From contig CAXBDI010000081.1 in NCBI GenBank assembly GCA_963974445.1, forward strand, positions 1 to 18,475: 18,475 nucleotides of DNA. Reading direction: 5' to 3'. Positions 16,828 through 18,475 of the stretch are shown here, piece after piece (the stretch's first letter is position 1; every line of letters begins with the position of its first letter). This stretch comes from JACKII01 sp963974445 (lineage in GTDB: Bacteria; Pseudomonadota; Alphaproteobacteria; Bin95). The translations under genes and the position numbers were made by a program. The notes beneath the pieces were generated by a model. That model was not told the DNA's origin. It saw only the letters and a program-made list of their open reading frames with translations, and searched no databases.

Positions 16828-18324
16828 ATGCCGGATATTTTACCGCCGCGCGACCCTAATATGATCCCGTTGGCGCTGACGTTCGACGACGTCCTTCTTC
16901 GCCCCGCCGCATCGGCGGTATTGCCGGGCAGCGCCTCCACCAAGACAAAGCTGACGCGGGAAGTCGAGCTCGGCATTCCCCTGATTGCCGCTGCCATGGA
17001 TACCGTGACCGAAGGCCCGATGGCGATTGCCATGGCCCAGGCGGGCGGCATCGGCGTCGTGCACAAGAACCTCTCCATTGAGGCTCAGGCCGACGAAGTG
17101 CGGCGGGTGAAGAAGTTCGAGAGCGGCATGGTGGTCAACCCGGTCACCATCGGCCCCAATCAATCGCTGGCCGACGCTCTGCACCTGATGCAAATGCACC
17201 GCATTAGCGGCATCCCGGTGGTGCAGGAGGGCTCCGGCCGGCTGGTCGGCATCCTCACCAACCGAGATGTGCGCTTCGCCACCAATCCGGAGGAGCCGGT
17301 GCTCTCGCTGATGACACGCAACGTGGTCACCGCTAGCGAGGGTGTCACCCAGGACGAAGCCAAGCGGCTGCTGCACCAGCACCGCATAGAAAAACTGGTG
17401 GTGGTCGACGACAAGCACCGTTGCATCGGCCTCATCACTGTCAAGGACATCGAGAAAGCCGCCCTGAACCCGAATGCCGCCAAGGATGCTCAAGGCCGCC
17501 TGCGGGTGGCCGCCGCCACCGGCGTCGGCGCCGAGGGCGTAGCGCGCGCCCAGGCGCTGTTCGATGCGGAGGTAGACGTTCTTGTGGTCGACACGGCGCA
17601 CGGCCATTCCGAGGGGGTGATGGAGGCGGTGAGGGCCATCCGCAAGATGTCCAACTACACCCAGATCATCGCCGGCAATGTCGCCACGGCAGAGGCGGCT
17701 CTGGCGCTGATCGACTGCGGGGCGGACGCCATCAAGGTCGGCATCGGCCCCGGCTCGATCTGCACCACGCGGGTTATCGCCGGGGTCGGCGTGCCGCAAT
17801 TGACCGCGGTGATGCAGGTGGCGGAAGCGTGTGAGGCACTGGGCGTGCCAGCTATCGCCGATGGCGGCATCCGGGCGTCGGGAGACCTGGCGAAGGCGAT
17901 TGCCGCCGGCGCCAACTGCGCCATGATCGGTTCGCTGTTCGCTGGTTGCGACGAGAGCCCTGGCGAAGTGTTCCTCTATCAGGGCCGCTCCTACAAATCC
18001 TACCGCGGCATGGGCTCGGTCGGCGCGATGGCCAGAGGCTCCGCCGACCGCTATTTCCAGCAGGAGGTCAACGACACCCTGAAGCTGGTGCCGGAGGGCG
18101 TCGAGGGCCAGGTGCCCTACAAGGGCCCGGTCGGCAATGTCATCCATCAGTTAGTAGGCGGCTTGAAGGCAGCCATGGGCTACACCGGCAACGGCACCAT
18201 CGCCGACATGCAGCGCAACTGCCAGTTCCAGCGCATCACCAACGCCGGCCTGCGCGAAAGTCATGTGCACGACATCACCGTGACCCGCGAGCCGCCAAAC
18301 TATCAGATCGGGCCAGGGGCGTGA
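16828..18324 (+). CDS. guaB: Inosine-5'-monophosphate dehydrogenase GuaB
   Basis: GuaB oxidises IMP to XMP with NAD, the first committed step to GMP. With the ATG at 16828 (MPDILPPRDPN) the product has 498 residues. The TIM-barrel catalytic domain starts at ALTFDDVLLRPA. Two tandem CBS domains interrupt it at about residues 98-215 (VNPVTIGPNQSLADALHLM, ISGIPVV, VGILTNRDVRF; LMTRNVVTA, IEKLVVVDD, GLITVKDIEKA). The barrel resumes with DVLVVDTAHGHSEGV. The catalytic loop holds nucleophile C312 in GPGSICTTR, and the mobile flap has R408-Y409 in SADRYFQQE. GAGGG lies 5-6 nt before the ATG. An in-frame TTG 39 bases upstream and an ATG 33 bases downstream are less likely starts. A promoter is predicted in the 111-base gap after rlmE. 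Confidence 0.98.
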   Translation: MPDILPPRDPNMIPLALTFDDVLLRPAASAVLPGSASTKTKLTREVELGIPLIAAAMDTVTEGPMAIAMAQAGGIGVVHKNLSIEAQADEVRRVKKFESGMVVNPVTIGPNQSLADALHLMQMHRISGIPVVQEGSGRLVGILTNRDVRFATNPEEPVLSLMTRNVVTASEGVTQDEAKRLLHQHRIEKLVVVDDKHRCIGLITVKDIEKAALNPNAAKDAQGRLRVAAATGVGAEGVARAQALFDAEVDVLVVDTAHGHSEGVMEAVRAIRKMSNYTQIIAGNVATAEAALALIDCGADAIKVGIGPGSICTTRVIAGVGVPQLTAVMQVAEACEALGVPAIADGGIRASGDLAKAIAAGANCAMIGSLFAGCDESPGEVFLYQGRSYKSYRGMGSVGAMARGSADRYFQQEVNDTLKLVPEGVEGQVPYKGPVGNVIHQLVGGLKAAMGYTGNGTIADMQRNCQFQRITNAGLRESHVHDITVTREPPNYQIGPGA

Positions 18325-18475
18325 GGTGTTTTGGGGGGAAGTCCTACACTATCGGTAAATTAGGTGCGTGAAGTTTATCGCGGCGTCAGATCGCTTGGAG
18401 CAAAGCACGAGGTATAGGGCGAGTAACTGCTCACCCCCCCCCTCGTTGAACGGGGGTTTTGCCGGAGGGCAATTG
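18325..18475. other. Region downstream of guaB
   Basis: About 150 bases to the window edge with no recognisable gene. It contains a nine-base C run (18434-18442) that forms the left arm of a terminator-like hairpin. Confidence 0.5.
18438..18460 (+). terminator. Possible intrinsic terminator downstream of guaB
   Basis: CCCCC (18438-18442) and GGGGG (18452-18456) form a 5-bp GC stem with a 9-base loop, followed by TTTT (18457-18460). The stem is short and the T run modest. It lies 114 bases past the guaB stop, so it may end guaB transcription or lie within the leader of the next gene. Confidence 0.45.

Overview
The window is about 18.5 kb of GC-rich chromosome from an alphaproteobacterium, most likely a Rhodospirillales-like lineage. 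This rests on the gene neighbourhoods (yqeY-dnaG-rpoD divergent from carA-carB-greA; ppx-rlmE-guaB), the alphaproteobacterial form of the primase zinc region, frequent GTG starts and dispersed palindromes of a kind common in this class. No database search was possible, so the lineage is an inference.

Region 1 (1-3963, minus strand) is a macromolecular-synthesis cluster: a YqeY/GatB-like protein, DNA primase (dnaG) and the housekeeping sigma factor (rpoD, cut by the window's left edge). Region 2 (3964-9725, plus strand) starts with a 300-base divergent control region holding a good sigma70-type promoter and a nested hairpin in the carA leader. It continues with carA and carB (both subunits of carbamoyl-phosphate synthetase, feeding pyrimidine and arginine synthesis), greA (transcript cleavage factor) and a small GFA/CENP-V-type zinc protein.

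Region 3 (about 9727-14711) looks accessory. It opens with a frameshifted acyl-CoA dehydrogenase remnant. Four minus-strand catabolic-type genes follow: a DUF35 zinc-ribbon/OB protein coupled to a thiolase-fold enzyme that seems to lack the nucleophilic cysteine, a nitronate monooxygenase-like flavoprotein, and a binuclear amidohydrolase. A compound palindromic repeat with a shorter relative sits between the two gene pairs. The region ends with a serine-recombinase fragment next to the 3' end of a tRNA-Gln(CUG) gene. Decayed genes at both ends and a tRNA at one end suggest an old insertion or a turnover hotspot.

Region 4 (14712-18475) is core again: tRNA-Gln on the minus strand, then on the plus strand a Ppx/GppA phosphatase overlapping rlmE (23S rRNA 2'-O-methyltransferase), and guaB (IMP dehydrogenase) with its own likely promoter and a possible terminator after it.

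Most of the window is ordinary housekeeping DNA, and I see no CRISPR array, defence system, prophage or intact insertion sequence. The items most worth a second look are the carA leader structure, the DUF35/cysteine-less thiolase pair with its neighbours, the zinc-ligand loss in DnaG, the low-complexity acidic linker in RpoD, and the palindromic repeats.
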